This document shows positions 24,775-36,737 of a stretch of DNA of 38,936 nucleotides, piece after piece. This DNA comes from Acidimicrobiia bacterium (GTDB lineage: Bacteria > Actinomycetota > Acidimicrobiia > Acidimicrobiales > AC-14). The notes below the pieces were generated by a model that made no database searches, had not been told where the DNA came from, and was given only the letters and a program-made list of their open reading frames with translations. A program made the translations under genes and the position numbers. How positions within the stretch are numbered: the first letter of the stretch is position 1; each line of letters starts with the position of its first letter. The DNA is taken from the NCBI GenBank assembly GCA_023265025.1, contig JAHFUP010000047.1, forward strand, positions 1-38,936. The letters run 5' to 3'.

Positions 24775-25959
24775 TCACCGGTCGAAGCGGCTGACCGTCT
24801 CGGTGTGGAATGTGTGCGGGAAGGCGTCGACGAGCTGCACGTTCACGAGGGAGTAGCCCTGCGCACGTAAGAGCACAGTGTCCCGGGCGAGCGACGCGGG
24901 GTCGCAGCTGACCAGGACGATGCGCGCCGCGGTGCCGGTGACGGCACCGACGCCCGGCTTCCCAAGGCCGGAACGGGCCGGGTCGGCGACCACGACGTCG
25001 GCGGCCCGGGGCTTCCATCGACCCACCTCGGAGGCGACCACCTTGGCGTCGAGGTCGGCCAGGTTGACCCGTGCGTCGGCCACCGCCGAGGCGTCGCTCT
25101 CGACGGCGACGACCCGGGCGCCGTGGTCCCGCCCGAGCACCGAGCCGAACAGGCCGACGCCGGCGTAGAGGTCGACGAGCAGCCCACCGGCCCGCAGGGC
25201 CTCGCCAACCGCCGCCGAGACGGCCTCGGCCAGGGCGGCGGCGACCACCGGCCCAGGCTGGAAGAACGACCCGGCCGACACGCGGAACGTCCGACCCGCC
25301 ACCTCCTCGTGCACGGCAGCCGGGTCGGCATCGCCCTCCTCGAAGACCCGGACGCCGGCGGGAACCCGGACCGCACCCGAGGCCCGGTCGACGACCACGA
25401 TCCGCTCGCCCGACGCCACGCCGGCCCGCAGGAGCACCTCGCCGGCGCCCGGGTACCGGCCGGCGACGATCAGCTCCTCCAGGAGCGGGTGGGCGACCAG
25501 GCAGGCGTCGGTCGCCACCGCCCCCGACCCGGTTCGGGGGCGGTGCCCGGCCCGCCCGTCGGCCGAGACCGCCAGCCGGGCCGTGGTGCGCATCGCCGGG
25601 CCGCGCATCGGCACCGGTTCAGGCGTCGGGGGCTCGGCCAGCTTGGCGATGCGGCGCAAGGCGTCGACGACGATCCCGGCCTTGAGCCGGCCCTGGCCGG
25701 CCGCCGACACGTGCTGCCAGGTGCAGCCGCCGCACCCCAGCGCCAGCGCCGCGCACGGCGGCGCCACCCGATCCGGCGAGGCGTCGAGGATCTCGACCGC
25801 GACCGCCCGGGCAAAGTCCTTCTTCGAGTCCGTCAGACGGGCACGCACCCGCTCGCCCGGCAGCGCGCCCTCCACGAACACCACCCGACCGCCGGCGTCG
25901 CGGGCGATGGCGGCGCCGCCGGCGGCCATCGCCGTCGGCGCCAACGCCAGCTCGGTCAC
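24775..25959 (-). CDS. TrmA/RumA-family RNA (uracil-5-)-methyltransferase
   Basis: The 394-residue protein starts with a TRAM-like RNA-binding domain (ARDAGGRVVFVEGALPGERV). Cysteines at 69, 76 and 79 (PPCAALALGCGGC) and 153 (TDACLVAHPLL) look like the ligands of the RumA [4Fe-4S] cluster. The methyltransferase domain follows with SAGSFFQPG, SAM motif LVDLYAGVGLFGSVLG, VVADPARSGLG, the nucleophile region IVLVSCDPASLARD (Cys352) and the closing VDAFPHTFHTETVSRF. These enzymes make 5-methyluridine in tRNA or 23S rRNA; which one cannot be decided from sequence alone. The start is GTG at 25959. A near-perfect palindrome lies 20 bases upstream. The gene's 3' end abuts the FMN reductase remnant. 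Confidence 0.92.
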   Translation of the reverse strand: MTELALAPTAMAAGGAAIARDAGGRVVFVEGALPGERVRARLTDSKKDFARAVAVEILDASPDRVAPPCAALALGCGGCTWQHVSAAGQGRLKAGIVVDALRRIAKLAEPPTPEPVPMRGPAMRTTARLAVSADGRAGHRPRTGSGAVATDACLVAHPLLEELIVAGRYPGAGEVLLRAGVASGERIVVVDRASGAVRVPAGVRVFEEGDADPAAVHEEVAGRTFRVSAGSFFQPGPVVAAALAEAVSAAVGEALRAGGLLVDLYAGVGLFGSVLGRDHGARVVAVESDASAVADARVNLADLDAKVVASEVGRWKPRAADVVVADPARSGLGKPGVGAVTGTAARIVLVSCDPASLARDTVLLRAQGYSLVNVQLVDAFPHTFHTETVSRFDR

Positions 25960-25978
25960 CGACCCGCCCTACCTCGAT

Positions 25979-26015
25979 TGTGCAATGTTGTACCGCAGCG
26001 GTACAACATTGCACA
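25979..26015. repeat. Perfect 17-bp inverted repeat (terminator or operator)
   Basis: TGTGCAATGTTGTACCG at 25979-25995 is mirrored exactly at 25999-26015 around a CAG centre, giving a 37-base near-perfect palindrome that is distinctly AT-rich for this DNA. It begins 13 bases past the LigD-like stop and ends 20 bases before the methyltransferase start. It could terminate one gene or serve as operator for the next. Confidence 0.6.
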
Positions 26016-26027
26016 CTCGCGGGACTC

Positions 26028-27035
26028 TCACGTCTTCTTGGCCCGGCTGGGCGCCACCCGGGGCGGCTCGCCCGGCATCTTCGGGTAGACGGGCGGCCAC
26101 GGCGCGTCGAGCAGGCCGGCGGCCTCGTCGCGCCGGACCATGTCGAGGACCGGATCGAGCGACTGCGGCTCGGCGTCCATCGGCGACCACGGGTCGCCCA
26201 CGTCGCGGACGCGGCCCGGCACGTTGGCCATGGTCAGATCGTCGGGCGAGATCGTCTCCAGCTCCTCCCACGCGAACGGCGTCGAGACCTGGGCGCCGGG
26301 GCGGGCCCGCACGGACCAGGCGCCGAAGATGGTCTTGTGGGGGGCGTTCTGGTTGAAGTCCACGAACACCCGGGTGCCCCGCTCCTCCTTCCACCAGGCC
26401 GCGGTGATGAGGTCGGGCCGCCGGCGCTCGAGCTCCCGGGCCACGGCGACGGCGGCGGCCCGCACCTCGTACGACGTCCACCGCTGCTGCAGCCGCACGT
26501 AGACGTGGATGCCCCGGTTGCCCGTCGTCTTGGGCATGGCCAGCACGCCGAGCTCCTCGAACAGTCGCCTGACCTCCATCGCAGCTTCCCGCACCATCGG
26601 GAACGTGACGCCCGGCGTCGGGTCGAGGTCGATGCGCAGCTCGTCGGCGTGGTCGAGGTCGGAGGCGCGCGTCGGCCACACGTGGAAGCCGAGGCACGCG
26701 AGGTTCACCGCCCACAGGACGTGGGCCAGGTCGGCGATCACCAGCGCGTCGGACGTCGTGCCGTTCGGCGTGCTGACCACCGCGGTCTGGAGCCATTCCG
26801 GACGGGACTCGGGCACCCGCTTCTGGAAGAACGACTGCTTGCCGGCGCCGTTCGGGAACCGCTGGAGCAGGACGGGCCGGTCACCGATCGCCGCCAACAG
26901 CGGCCCTTCGACGGCCTGGTAGTACCGGGCCAGGTCGAGCTTGGTGTCGCCCCGCTCGGCGAAGAAGACCTTGTCAGGGTGGGTGATCACGACGTCCCGG
27001 CCTGCCGCCTCCAGCACCACGCCCTCGTCGGCCAT
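26028..27035 (-). CDS. Stand-alone LigD-type primase-polymerase domain protein
   Basis: The 335-residue protein matches the polymerase domain (archaeo-eukaryotic primase family) of bacterial NHEJ ligase D. It shows VVITHPDKVFFAERGDTKLD, PVLLQRFPNGAGKQSFFQKR, ACLGFHVWPTRASDLDHADE, LRIDLDPTPGVTF (metal-binding Asp-x-Asp), MPKTTGNRGIHVYVRL, ITAAWWKEERGTRVFVDFNQ and APHKTIFGAWSVRARPGAQV. No ligase or nuclease domain is attached, and no Ku gene is in the window. Such split PolDom proteins are common in Actinobacteria and extend or fill DNA ends with ribonucleotides preferred. The ATG at 27035 lies 38 bases from the divergent MBL gene. The C-terminus is basic (APSRAKKT). Confidence 0.93.
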   Translation of the reverse strand: MADEGVVLEAAGRDVVITHPDKVFFAERGDTKLDLARYYQAVEGPLLAAIGDRPVLLQRFPNGAGKQSFFQKRVPESRPEWLQTAVVSTPNGTTSDALVIADLAHVLWAVNLACLGFHVWPTRASDLDHADELRIDLDPTPGVTFPMVREAAMEVRRLFEELGVLAMPKTTGNRGIHVYVRLQQRWTSYEVRAAAVAVARELERRRPDLITAAWWKEERGTRVFVDFNQNAPHKTIFGAWSVRARPGAQVSTPFAWEELETISPDDLTMANVPGRVRDVGDPWSPMDAEPQSLDPVLDMVRRDEAAGLLDAPWPPVYPKMPGEPPRVAPSRAKKT

Positions 27036-27073
27036 GGACCCGAGGGTAACGCCACAGTCCTAGCCTGAGGCCC

Positions 27074-27802
27074 ATGAAGACCGCCGTGGACGAGATCGCC
27101 GAGGGCCTCTACCGGATCTGCTCCTACCTCCCCGATGCCTCGCCCGAGGAGGGCATCACCTTCAACCAGTTCCTCCTCGACGCCGAGGAACCGCTCCTGT
27201 TCCACTGCGGCCCGCGGCTGCTGTACCCCGACATCGCCGAGGCCACCGGGCGGATCATGGACCTCGACAAGATCAAGTGGATCTCCTTCGGCCACTTCGA
27301 GTCCGACGAGTGCGGGTCGATGAACCGGTGGCTGGCGGCGGCGCCGGAGTCGACGCTCGTCATCGGCGAGCTCACCGCCCGGGTATCGGTCGCCGACCTG
27401 GCCAACCGCGCGCCGCAGGAATGGGTCGACGGCGAGGTCATCGACCTGGGCGGCAAACGGGTCCGGCGCATCGACACGCCCCACGTCCTCCACGGCTGGG
27501 ACGCCGGCCTGGTCTTCGAGGAGACGACCGGCACGCTCCTGTGCGGCGACCTCTTCACCCACACCGGTGGCGGCCCACCGGTACGCGAGGACGACGTGGT
27601 CGAACGGGCGTTCGCGGCGGAAGACCTGTTCCACCAGGCCGCGCTCACGCCGTTCACCGCGCCGACGATCCGCAAGCTGGCCGAGCTCGACCCCGCCACG
27701 CTGGCGATCATGCACGGCTCCGCGTTCGCCGGCGACTGTCAGGAGGCCCTCATCGCCCTGGCCGAGGGTTACGAGGCCCGCCTGCTCGACGCGATGGACT
27801 GA
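27074..27802 (+). CDS. MBL-fold protein with di-iron (flavodiiron/ODP-like) site
   Basis: The 242-residue metallo-beta-lactamase-fold protein carries GHFESDECGSM (His74, Glu76, Asp78), PHVLHGWDAGLVFEE (His137/His140), LLCGDLFTH (Asp159) and LAIMHGSAF (His214). The HxExD form, instead of HxHxDH, is the signature of the oxygen-binding di-iron domain (ODP) of flavodiiron proteins, so an oxidoreductase-type site is more likely than a zinc hydrolase. No flavodoxin domain is attached. The ATG at 27074 lacks a strong ribosome site. Its TGA overlaps the next gene's ATG (TGATG), so the pair is translationally coupled. Relatives are annotated only as MBL-fold metallo-hydrolases. Confidence 0.87.
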   Translation: MKTAVDEIAEGLYRICSYLPDASPEEGITFNQFLLDAEEPLLFHCGPRLLYPDIAEATGRIMDLDKIKWISFGHFESDECGSMNRWLAAAPESTLVIGELTARVSVADLANRAPQEWVDGEVIDLGGKRVRRIDTPHVLHGWDAGLVFEETTGTLLCGDLFTHTGGGPPVREDDVVERAFAAEDLFHQAALTPFTAPTIRKLAELDPATLAIMHGSAFAGDCQEALIALAEGYEARLLDAMD

Positions 27803-28766
27803 TGAGCCGGGTGGGTACATTCGACACCATGGTGGATACCAGCGTGATTGTCGGGGAGGCCGTCGAGGACTGGACGGGCGACGCCCGCTTCTTCGAATAC
27901 AGCGAGGCCGCCGACCCGATCGGCGCCGGCGTCATCTCACCGATCCCGATCCGCTCGTTCGGGGCCGACCTCTACGCCGGCGGGCCGACCCGCGTCGTCC
28001 CGCTCGACCTGTCGACCGACCTCCGGACGACGTACCCGGCCACCAGCCCGGCGCTGCTGGCCAGCTTCGTCCGTATCAACGCCGGCGACGACCTGACGAT
28101 GTCGCCCAACGCCACCAGCCAGCTGCTCTACTGCATTCGTGGCCGCGGCCATTCCGACGTCGCCGGCTCGGTGGTGCGGTGGAAGCAGGGCGACTTCCTC
28201 ACGTTGCCGGCGACGACGCCGGCCACCCATGTGGCCGAGGCCGACACCGCCTTTTACCACGTCGTCGACACGCCCCTCCTGGACTACCTGGGTGCGGTGG
28301 CTTCGACACCCCGCTTCCGCCCGACCACCTTCACCGCCGAGGCCGCGCAGGCCAAGCTGGCCCAGGTCGCAGCCGCGCCTGACGCGGATGAGAAGAGCCG
28401 GGTGTCGGTGCTGCTGAACAACACCCGCTTCGACCAGACGCTCACCGCCACCCACACGCTGTGGGCCATGTTCGGCATCCTCCCCGCCGGCAGGACGCAG
28501 CTCCCCCACCGGCACCAGTCGGTGGCCGTCGACCTGATCGTCGACTGCCCCGACGGCTGCTACACGCTCCTGGGCGACGGCGTCGACCCCGAAACCGGCC
28601 AGATCGTCGAACCCGTCCGGGTCCACTGGGAGTCGGGCGGCGCCTTCGTCACGCCGCCGGGCAAGTGGCACTCACACCACAACAAGACCGGCGGCGACGC
28701 CCACCTGATCCCGATCCAGGACGCCGGCCTCCACACCTACCTCCGCACGCTCGATATCCGGTTTAC

Positions 28767-28770
<4 letters not shown>
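27802..28770 (+). CDS. Bicupin (double cupin) dioxygenase-like protein
   Basis: The 322-residue product has two cupin barrels. The N-terminal one includes DDLTMSPNATSQLLYCIRGR, then WKQGDFLTLPA and ATHVAEADTAFYHVVD. The C-terminal one includes LPAGRTQLPHRHQSVAVDLI, GGAFVTPPGKWHSHHNKTGG and DAHLIPIQDAGLHTYLRTLD. The second barrel has the HxH...H histidines (HRH and HSHH) of an iron site, as in gentisate or 1-hydroxy-2-naphthoate dioxygenases. The first barrel lacks a clear triad. The substrate is unknown. The ATG at 27802 overlaps the stop of the MBL gene; an ATG at 27829 is an alternative. Its TAG overlaps the stop of the convergent histidine kinase by three of four bases (CTAG shared). Confidence 0.82.
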
Positions 28771-32129
<3,359 letters not shown>

Positions 32130-32276
32130 CACCCGTACCCTCTTCAACGTCGGGCTCCGTTCCCGGTGCGTGTTGCCGAGATCCGAACTGGTCTCATCGA
32201 CCGATGTCGGCATTGGGCCGACACGGCTTTAACCACCCCGCCCGGCAGTAGTGCAGCCGGCTCACTCGCTCGTCAC

Positions 32277-32306
32277 TTGCAGTGCCGAGACACAGTGAAA
32301 TAGTAT
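32277..32306 (+). promoter_or_regulatory. Candidate sigma-70 promoter for the beta-propeller lipoprotein
   Basis: TTGCAG (32277-32282) and TAGTAT (32301-32306) are 18 bases apart and lie 45-75 bases before the ATG at 32352, in an unusually AT-rich divergent intergenic region. An AGGGGAAGGG site precedes the start codon. Confidence 0.5.
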
Positions 32307-32351
32307 GTGCAGGTATAGAAGATATCGAAATCTCAGGGGAAGGGCGGATCA

Positions 32352-33791
32352 ATGCGACGAGACCGTGTGGTGGGCGTGCTGGTCGCCGTCGTGACTGCGG
32401 GGTGCTCACCCGGCGCCGGCTCACCCCCGCAGCCCGGGCTCTCCGAAGCGTGGCGCACGGTGTCCATCACTCCTATCGGACAGCCGGTGGCCGCCGGCGA
32501 GACGCTCGTCGTCTACGGCACCGAGGGCCGCGATCTCTTCCTGTACGGCGTCGCCATCGCCGACGGGGCCATCCGGTGGCGGAAGGCGGCGACGCCGAGC
32601 ACCGTCGTCGCCGGGATCGCCGTGACGCCCACGGTGCTCGACGGCCGCGTCGCCTATTTCCGACCCGATTTCTCGGCCAACCTCGCCGGCCGGCTGGTCG
32701 TCGCCGCGCCCGACGACGGGCGGGACCTGATCGTGTCGGAACCTGCCCTCTTCCGATCCCATCCGGCGCATTGCGCCGACGGCAAGGACATCTGCGTGAC
32801 GATCGCCGACGCCAAGGGCACGACGGTGTCCCGGCGGTTCTCGGTGGACGCCGGCGGGCCGGTACCCGATCGCGGCGGCACCCCGGCGGACTCCCGCTTC
32901 GTCGGCGAGGCGCTCCTTGACCTCGGCGCACGCGACCCCGAGGTCCTCGCCGGGTTCGAAGGGGGCACGATCCGGTGGCGGTCGGCCCTGAGCCGCCATT
33001 TTTCGGCCGGCGCCAGCACCGATTGGGGGTGGTACTTCGAGCTCTACCGCTCAGCGGGGCTGTACGTCGGGTCGGTCGGTCGCCCAGCCGACCGGCAGGA
33101 CCGGGGCGGGTCCGTCTCCGATCTGTCCAAGCAGCAGACGGCGGCCCTGGATGCCGCGACCGGTGCCCCGACGTGGCACGAAGATGGCACCCGTTTCGCA
33201 TGCAACGGCACCATCGTCCTCGAACGCACGGTGGCCGGCGACCGGTCGGAGCCATGGCCTGTCCGATGCCGTTACCACGGCACGGTGCGCTATGACCCGG
33301 CCACCGACGCCACGACCTACGCGGGCCTCGACGTGACGGTGGAGGGGTTCGACGTGGCCACGGGAAAGCGCACGTGGTCGGTGTCGTTGGGGCCGGCGGA
33401 AGCCTTCATGGGCGAGGAGAAGGCGACGCCGGTTCGTGACGCCGAGGTGCTGGTGCCGGCGGCGACGGGGCCCATGATCATCGACCTGTCCACCGGGTCG
33501 ACCCGTGCCCCGGCCAAGGCCGAGGTCTTCTGGTGCAGCAGGAATGTCTGGTGGGACTACCGGCAGTCGCGGGACACCCGCAACGGCCCGGCCAGTGACT
33601 GGCGCGGGGGCTCGCTGCTCAGCGCCTGTACGGGCGACGGATCGCCGAGCACGGCGACGCCGGCGCATCTCGCCCCCTCGCTCGGAGCCACGATCGGAGA
33701 GCGAACCGTCGTCGCCGTTGCCGGCGCCCTGGTCGCCTACGACCGCAACGGCGTTCGCCGTTCCGGGGACTGGAAAGCGCCAAAAACGTAG
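32352..33791 (+). CDS. Lipoprotein with PQQ-like beta-propeller repeats
   Basis: The 479-residue protein has a short lipoprotein signal (MRRDRVVGVLVAVVTAGC, lipobox VTAGC) and Gly/Pro-rich linker. It then shows repeating blade sequences: GVAIADGAIRWRKAA, FEGGTIRWRSAL, ALDAATGAPTWHEDG and GFDVATGKRTWSVSLG. The A-x-D-x-x-T-G-x-x-x-W pattern is the mark of PQQ-like (WD40-fold) propellers, used widely for protein contacts or outer-envelope assembly. Real PQQ binding is not implied. Four or more cysteines in the second half (RFACNG, PVRCRY, VFWCSR, LSACTG) could form disulfides outside the cell. The ATG has an excellent ribosome site. It is divergent from the histidine kinase, so the kinase could control it or sense the same surface condition. 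Confidence 0.83.
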   Translation: MRRDRVVGVLVAVVTAGCSPGAGSPPQPGLSEAWRTVSITPIGQPVAAGETLVVYGTEGRDLFLYGVAIADGAIRWRKAATPSTVVAGIAVTPTVLDGRVAYFRPDFSANLAGRLVVAAPDDGRDLIVSEPALFRSHPAHCADGKDICVTIADAKGTTVSRRFSVDAGGPVPDRGGTPADSRFVGEALLDLGARDPEVLAGFEGGTIRWRSALSRHFSAGASTDWGWYFELYRSAGLYVGSVGRPADRQDRGGSVSDLSKQQTAALDAATGAPTWHEDGTRFACNGTIVLERTVAGDRSEPWPVRCRYHGTVRYDPATDATTYAGLDVTVEGFDVATGKRTWSVSLGPAEAFMGEEKATPVRDAEVLVPAATGPMIIDLSTGSTRAPAKAEVFWCSRNVWWDYRQSRDTRNGPASDWRGGSLLSACTGDGSPSTATPAHLAPSLGATIGERTVVAVAGALVAYDRNGVRRSGDWKAPKT

Positions 33792-33793
33792 CG
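33777..33793 (+). repeat. 17-nt motif, copy 2 (GCGYCAAAAACGYAGCG)
   Basis: GCGCCAAAAACGTAGCG differs from the copy at 8645-8661 only by two C/T transitions. It spans the stop codon of the beta-propeller gene, just before the convergent flavoprotein gene ends. AAACG-TAG-CGTTT within it can form a small hairpin. Confidence 0.35.
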
Positions 33794-33827
33794 TTTCAGT
33801 GCCAAGAACGGCGGTCGGGGGCCGGCG

Positions 33828-35204
33828 CTACCCGCCGGCCTGCTCGAAGGCCCGGCGGGCGGCGGAAAGCACCGGGTCCCAGACGGGCGAGTAGGGCGGG
33901 GCGTAGGAGAGGTCGACGCCCAGCAGCTCCTCGACGGTCATGGCGTTCCAGACGGCCAGGGCCACGGCGTCGATGCGCTTGGCCGCCCCCTCCTGACCCA
34001 CGATCTGGCCGCCGAGGAGACGGCCGGTGCCCCGCTCGGTCACCAGCTTGGTGGTGATCGGTGCCGCGCCCGGGTAGTAGCCGGCGCGCGTCGTCGACTC
34101 CGAGACGACGGCCTCGGTGATGAACCCGGCTGCTGCCGCCTCGGCCTCGCCGAGGCCGGTGCGGGCCACCTCCAGCCGGCCGACCTTGGTGACCGCGGTG
34201 CCGATCACGCCCGGGAAGGTGGCGTACCCACCACCGAGATTGACGCCGGCGACCCGGCCCTCCTTGTTGGCGTGGGTGCCGAGGGCGATGGCGACCGGCG
34301 CGTCGGACACCCGGTGGCGCTTCTCGGCGCAGTCGCCGGCGGCCCACACGCCGGCCGCCGACGTGCGCATCCGCCGGTCGACAGCGATGCCGCCCGACGG
34401 GCCGATCTTGACGCCGGCCGCCTCGGCCAGGGCGGCGTTCGGCTTCACCCCGAGCCCGAGGACGACCACCTCGGCGTCGATCGTCCCATCGGAGGTCTCG
34501 ACGGCCACGACGCATCCGTCGGCGCCGGTCCCGAAGCCCCTCACCTGCTGGCCCAGGTGCAGGATCGTCCCGAACTCCCGGAGGGCGCCGGCCACGAGGG
34601 CGCCCATGTCGGGGTCGAGCGTGCTCATCGGCTGCTCGGCCGCGTCGACGAGATGGGTCTCCACGTCGAGCGCGCAGAGCGCCTCCGCCATCTCCAGCCC
34701 GACGTACCCGCCGCCCACGATGACCGCCCGACCTGGCCGGCGGTCGACGACGTAGGACCGGAGCGCAACCCCGTCGTCGAGCGTCTGCACGCCGAATACG
34801 CCGCCGGCGTCGGCCCCGGGCAGGGGCGGGCGGATGGGGACCGCCCCGGCCGCCACCATTAGGTCGTCGAAGCCCTCCCACCGCTCCGCGCCGCCGGCGG
34901 CTTCGTGCACCAGCACCGCGCCCCGATCCAGGTCCACCGCGACCACCTCGTGCCCAAGGCGGACGTCGATCGAGTACTTGTCCCGGAAGACCGCCGGCGT
35001 GCGCACGACCAGCGACTCGACGTCAGGCACCTGGCCGCCGACGTAAAACGGGATCCCGCAGGCGGAGTACGAGGCGAAGTTCCCCCGGTCGAAGGCGACG
35101 ATCTCCAGGTCGTCGGGCCCCAGCCGGCGCCGGGCCTGCGACGCGGCACTCATCCCGGCCGCGTCGGCACCGATCACGAGGAGTCGTCGGGTCAGGCGGC
35201 TCAT
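33828..35204 (-). CDS. FAD-dependent oxidoreductase, CoA-disulfide reductase-like
   Basis: The 458-residue flavoprotein has an FAD-binding start (RRLLVIGADAAGMSAASQAR) and the redox motif FASYSACGIPFYVGG, with Cys49 as the single active cysteine of CoA-disulfide reductases and NADH oxidases. The NAD(P)-binding site AVIVGGGYVGLEMAEAL, a second FAD contact VWAAGDCAE and a dimerisation domain (about 325-455; ATKVGRLEVARTGLGEAEA-like) follow. It may reduce CoA disulfide, other persulfide or polysulfide substrates, or oxygen; which one is not visible. No rhodanese domain is fused. The ATG at 35204 is separated by only 30 bases from the divergent protease gene, so their promoters must overlap or lie inside the genes. 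Confidence 0.92.
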   Translation of the reverse strand: MSRLTRRLLVIGADAAGMSAASQARRRLGPDDLEIVAFDRGNFASYSACGIPFYVGGQVPDVESLVVRTPAVFRDKYSIDVRLGHEVVAVDLDRGAVLVHEAAGGAERWEGFDDLMVAAGAVPIRPPLPGADAGGVFGVQTLDDGVALRSYVVDRRPGRAVIVGGGYVGLEMAEALCALDVETHLVDAAEQPMSTLDPDMGALVAGALREFGTILHLGQQVRGFGTGADGCVVAVETSDGTIDAEVVVLGLGVKPNAALAEAAGVKIGPSGGIAVDRRMRTSAAGVWAAGDCAEKRHRVSDAPVAIALGTHANKEGRVAGVNLGGGYATFPGVIGTAVTKVGRLEVARTGLGEAEAAAAGFITEAVVSESTTRAGYYPGAAPITTKLVTERGTGRLLGGQIVGQEGAAKRIDAVALAVWNAMTVEELLGVDLSYAPPYSPVWDPVLSAARRAFEQAGG

Positions 35205-35234
35205 GGTAGGTGCACGGCTACCATCCCCAACGAT

Positions 35235-36737
35235 ATGGGCGTACGAGCCACTGTCGGCTCTTCGGCCCCGGCGGTACCGGGCGAGACGGCGACGTTCGAG
35301 CTGGGGGTGGAGAACACCGGCGACCGGACGGAGGACGTCGGTTTGGCGCTGGCCGGGACGGCGGCGGCATGGGGATGGATCACGCCGGCCACCTTGTCAC
35401 TGGCCGCCGGCGAACGGGCCGTCGCCCGGTTGACGTTCAAAATCCCGCGGGCACCCCACCCTCCCGCCGGCCCGCTGGCGGTCAACGTCAGGCTCACGAC
35501 CGCCGGCGGGATGCAAGACGTGCCGGCGACCGTCGAGGTGGCGCCGTTCGTCGACGTGTTCGCGAGCCTCGGCCCCCGCACCACCCCGGGTGGCCGCAAG
35601 GGGCGCCAGCGGCTCACCGTCGAAAACCGGGGGAACGCCGGCATCCGAGCCGGCGTCGAGGGGGTGGGCGAGGACGTCTCGGTGCGCGTCGAGCCCGACC
35701 GGCTGGAGCTGGCGCCAGGAGCGTCGGCCGAGGTCCGGGTCACCGCCGACGCCGGCCGGCCGCGGTTCCGGGGTGCCACCGTGACCCGGCCGTACGAAGT
35801 CGTGGTGCGTCCCGACGGCGGTGGCCGCCCGGGCCGGGCCGAGGGCGAGGTCGAGGTCGCGCCCTCCGGATGGGTCGGCCGGGTGACGCTGCTCCTGCTC
35901 GCCGTCGCCGCCGCCGGCATCGGCCTGAGCGCGTTCGTCGGCTCATCGGGCGACGAGCCCCGGGACGCCGTCGCCGCCACCACGCCGGCGAGCGACTGCC
36001 CCGCACGCGACCACCTGTCCCCCGACGCCAACGGCACCGTCCGCGACGGCGTGCGCCCGTCGTTCGACTACAGCTTCTTGTTCGTGACGAAGCAGGGGTG
36101 CCAGCCGGTGCGGTTCAATCCCTGCCAACCCGTGCGGTACGCCCTCAACCGCCGGCTGGCCGGCGACGCCGACGTCGCCGACCTGCTCGCCGCCATCGGC
36201 AAGCTGGCCGCCGCCACCGGCATGGAGTTCCAGCGGGTGGCCGACACCGACGAGGACCCCCGCCTCGTCCCCCGCCCCCGGCGCCAGCCCGACGGCACGT
36301 TCGCCTGGCCGCCGATCGTCATCGGCTGGGCCCACCTCGGCGCCGGCGATGCCCTTCGGGGCCGCAACGACCAGCGGGCCAGTCCCGACGTCGTCGTGGG
36401 CGGTGGCGGGCGGCCGGAGGTCGTCAGCGACGTCATCGTCACCGGCAACCTGATCCTGAACCTCGACGCCGTCACCGACACCGACACCCGCACCCCCGTC
36501 CCCCATGGTTTCGGGACCGGGGTGAACTGGGGCAGGATCATGCTGCACGAGCTTGCGCACGTGATCGGCCTCGGGCACGTCGAGAGCCGAACGTCGATCA
36601 TGAACGAAGCCCTGACCCAACAGACACTCAGCAGCTCGGAATGGGGGGTCGGCGACCTCATCGGTCTCCGCCAACTTGGCCGGGACGGCGGCTGCGTGAC
36701 CGTCCCACCGGTCCCCGGCCAAGGAGCCCCCCGATGA
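35235..36737 (+). CDS. Membrane-anchored matrixin-like metzincin protease with N-terminal beta-sandwich domains
   Basis: In this 500-residue protein the first 205 residues form two Ig-like or NEW3-like beta-sandwich units ([40 protein letters not shown]) without a signal peptide. One membrane helix follows (about 213-236). The extracytoplasmic part ends in a metalloprotease with [11 protein letters not shown] (His438, Glu439, His442, His448) and a SIMN Met-turn (Met456), the metzincin/matrixin signature. With an N-in topology the sandwich domains would be cytoplasmic and the protease outside. Several cysteines (255, 289, 297, 487) could form disulfides. The ATG at 35235 begins [12 protein letters not shown]. 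The stop overlaps the pgi start (ATGA), an odd partner for a protease. Substrate unknown. Confidence 0.82.
   Translation: MGVRATVGSSAPAVPGETATFELGVENTGDRTEDVGLALAGTAAAWGWITPATLSLAAGERAVARLTFKIPRAPHPPAGPLAVNVRLTTAGGMQDVPATVEVAPFVDVFASLGPRTTPGGRKGRQRLTVENRGNAGIRAGVEGVGEDVSVRVEPDRLELAPGASAEVRVTADAGRPRFRGATVTRPYEVVVRPDGGGRPGRAEGEVEVAPSGWVGRVTLLLLAVAAAGIGLSAFVGSSGDEPRDAVAATTPASDCPARDHLSPDANGTVRDGVRPSFDYSFLFVTKQGCQPVRFNPCQPVRYALNRRLAGDADVADLLAAIGKLAAATGMEFQRVADTDEDPRLVPRPRRQPDGTFAWPPIVIGWAHLGAGDALRGRNDQRASPDVVVGGGGRPEVVSDVIVTGNLILNLDAVTDTDTRTPVPHGFGTGVNWGRIMLHELAHVIGLGHVESRTSIMNEALTQQTLSSSEWGVGDLIGLRQLGRDGGCVTVPPVPGQGAPR

Noticed and set aside
26028-27035. Complete NHEJ system (Ku plus LigD)
   Set aside because: Only the polymerase domain is present; no Ku, ATP-dependent ligase or phosphoesterase gene lies in the window.
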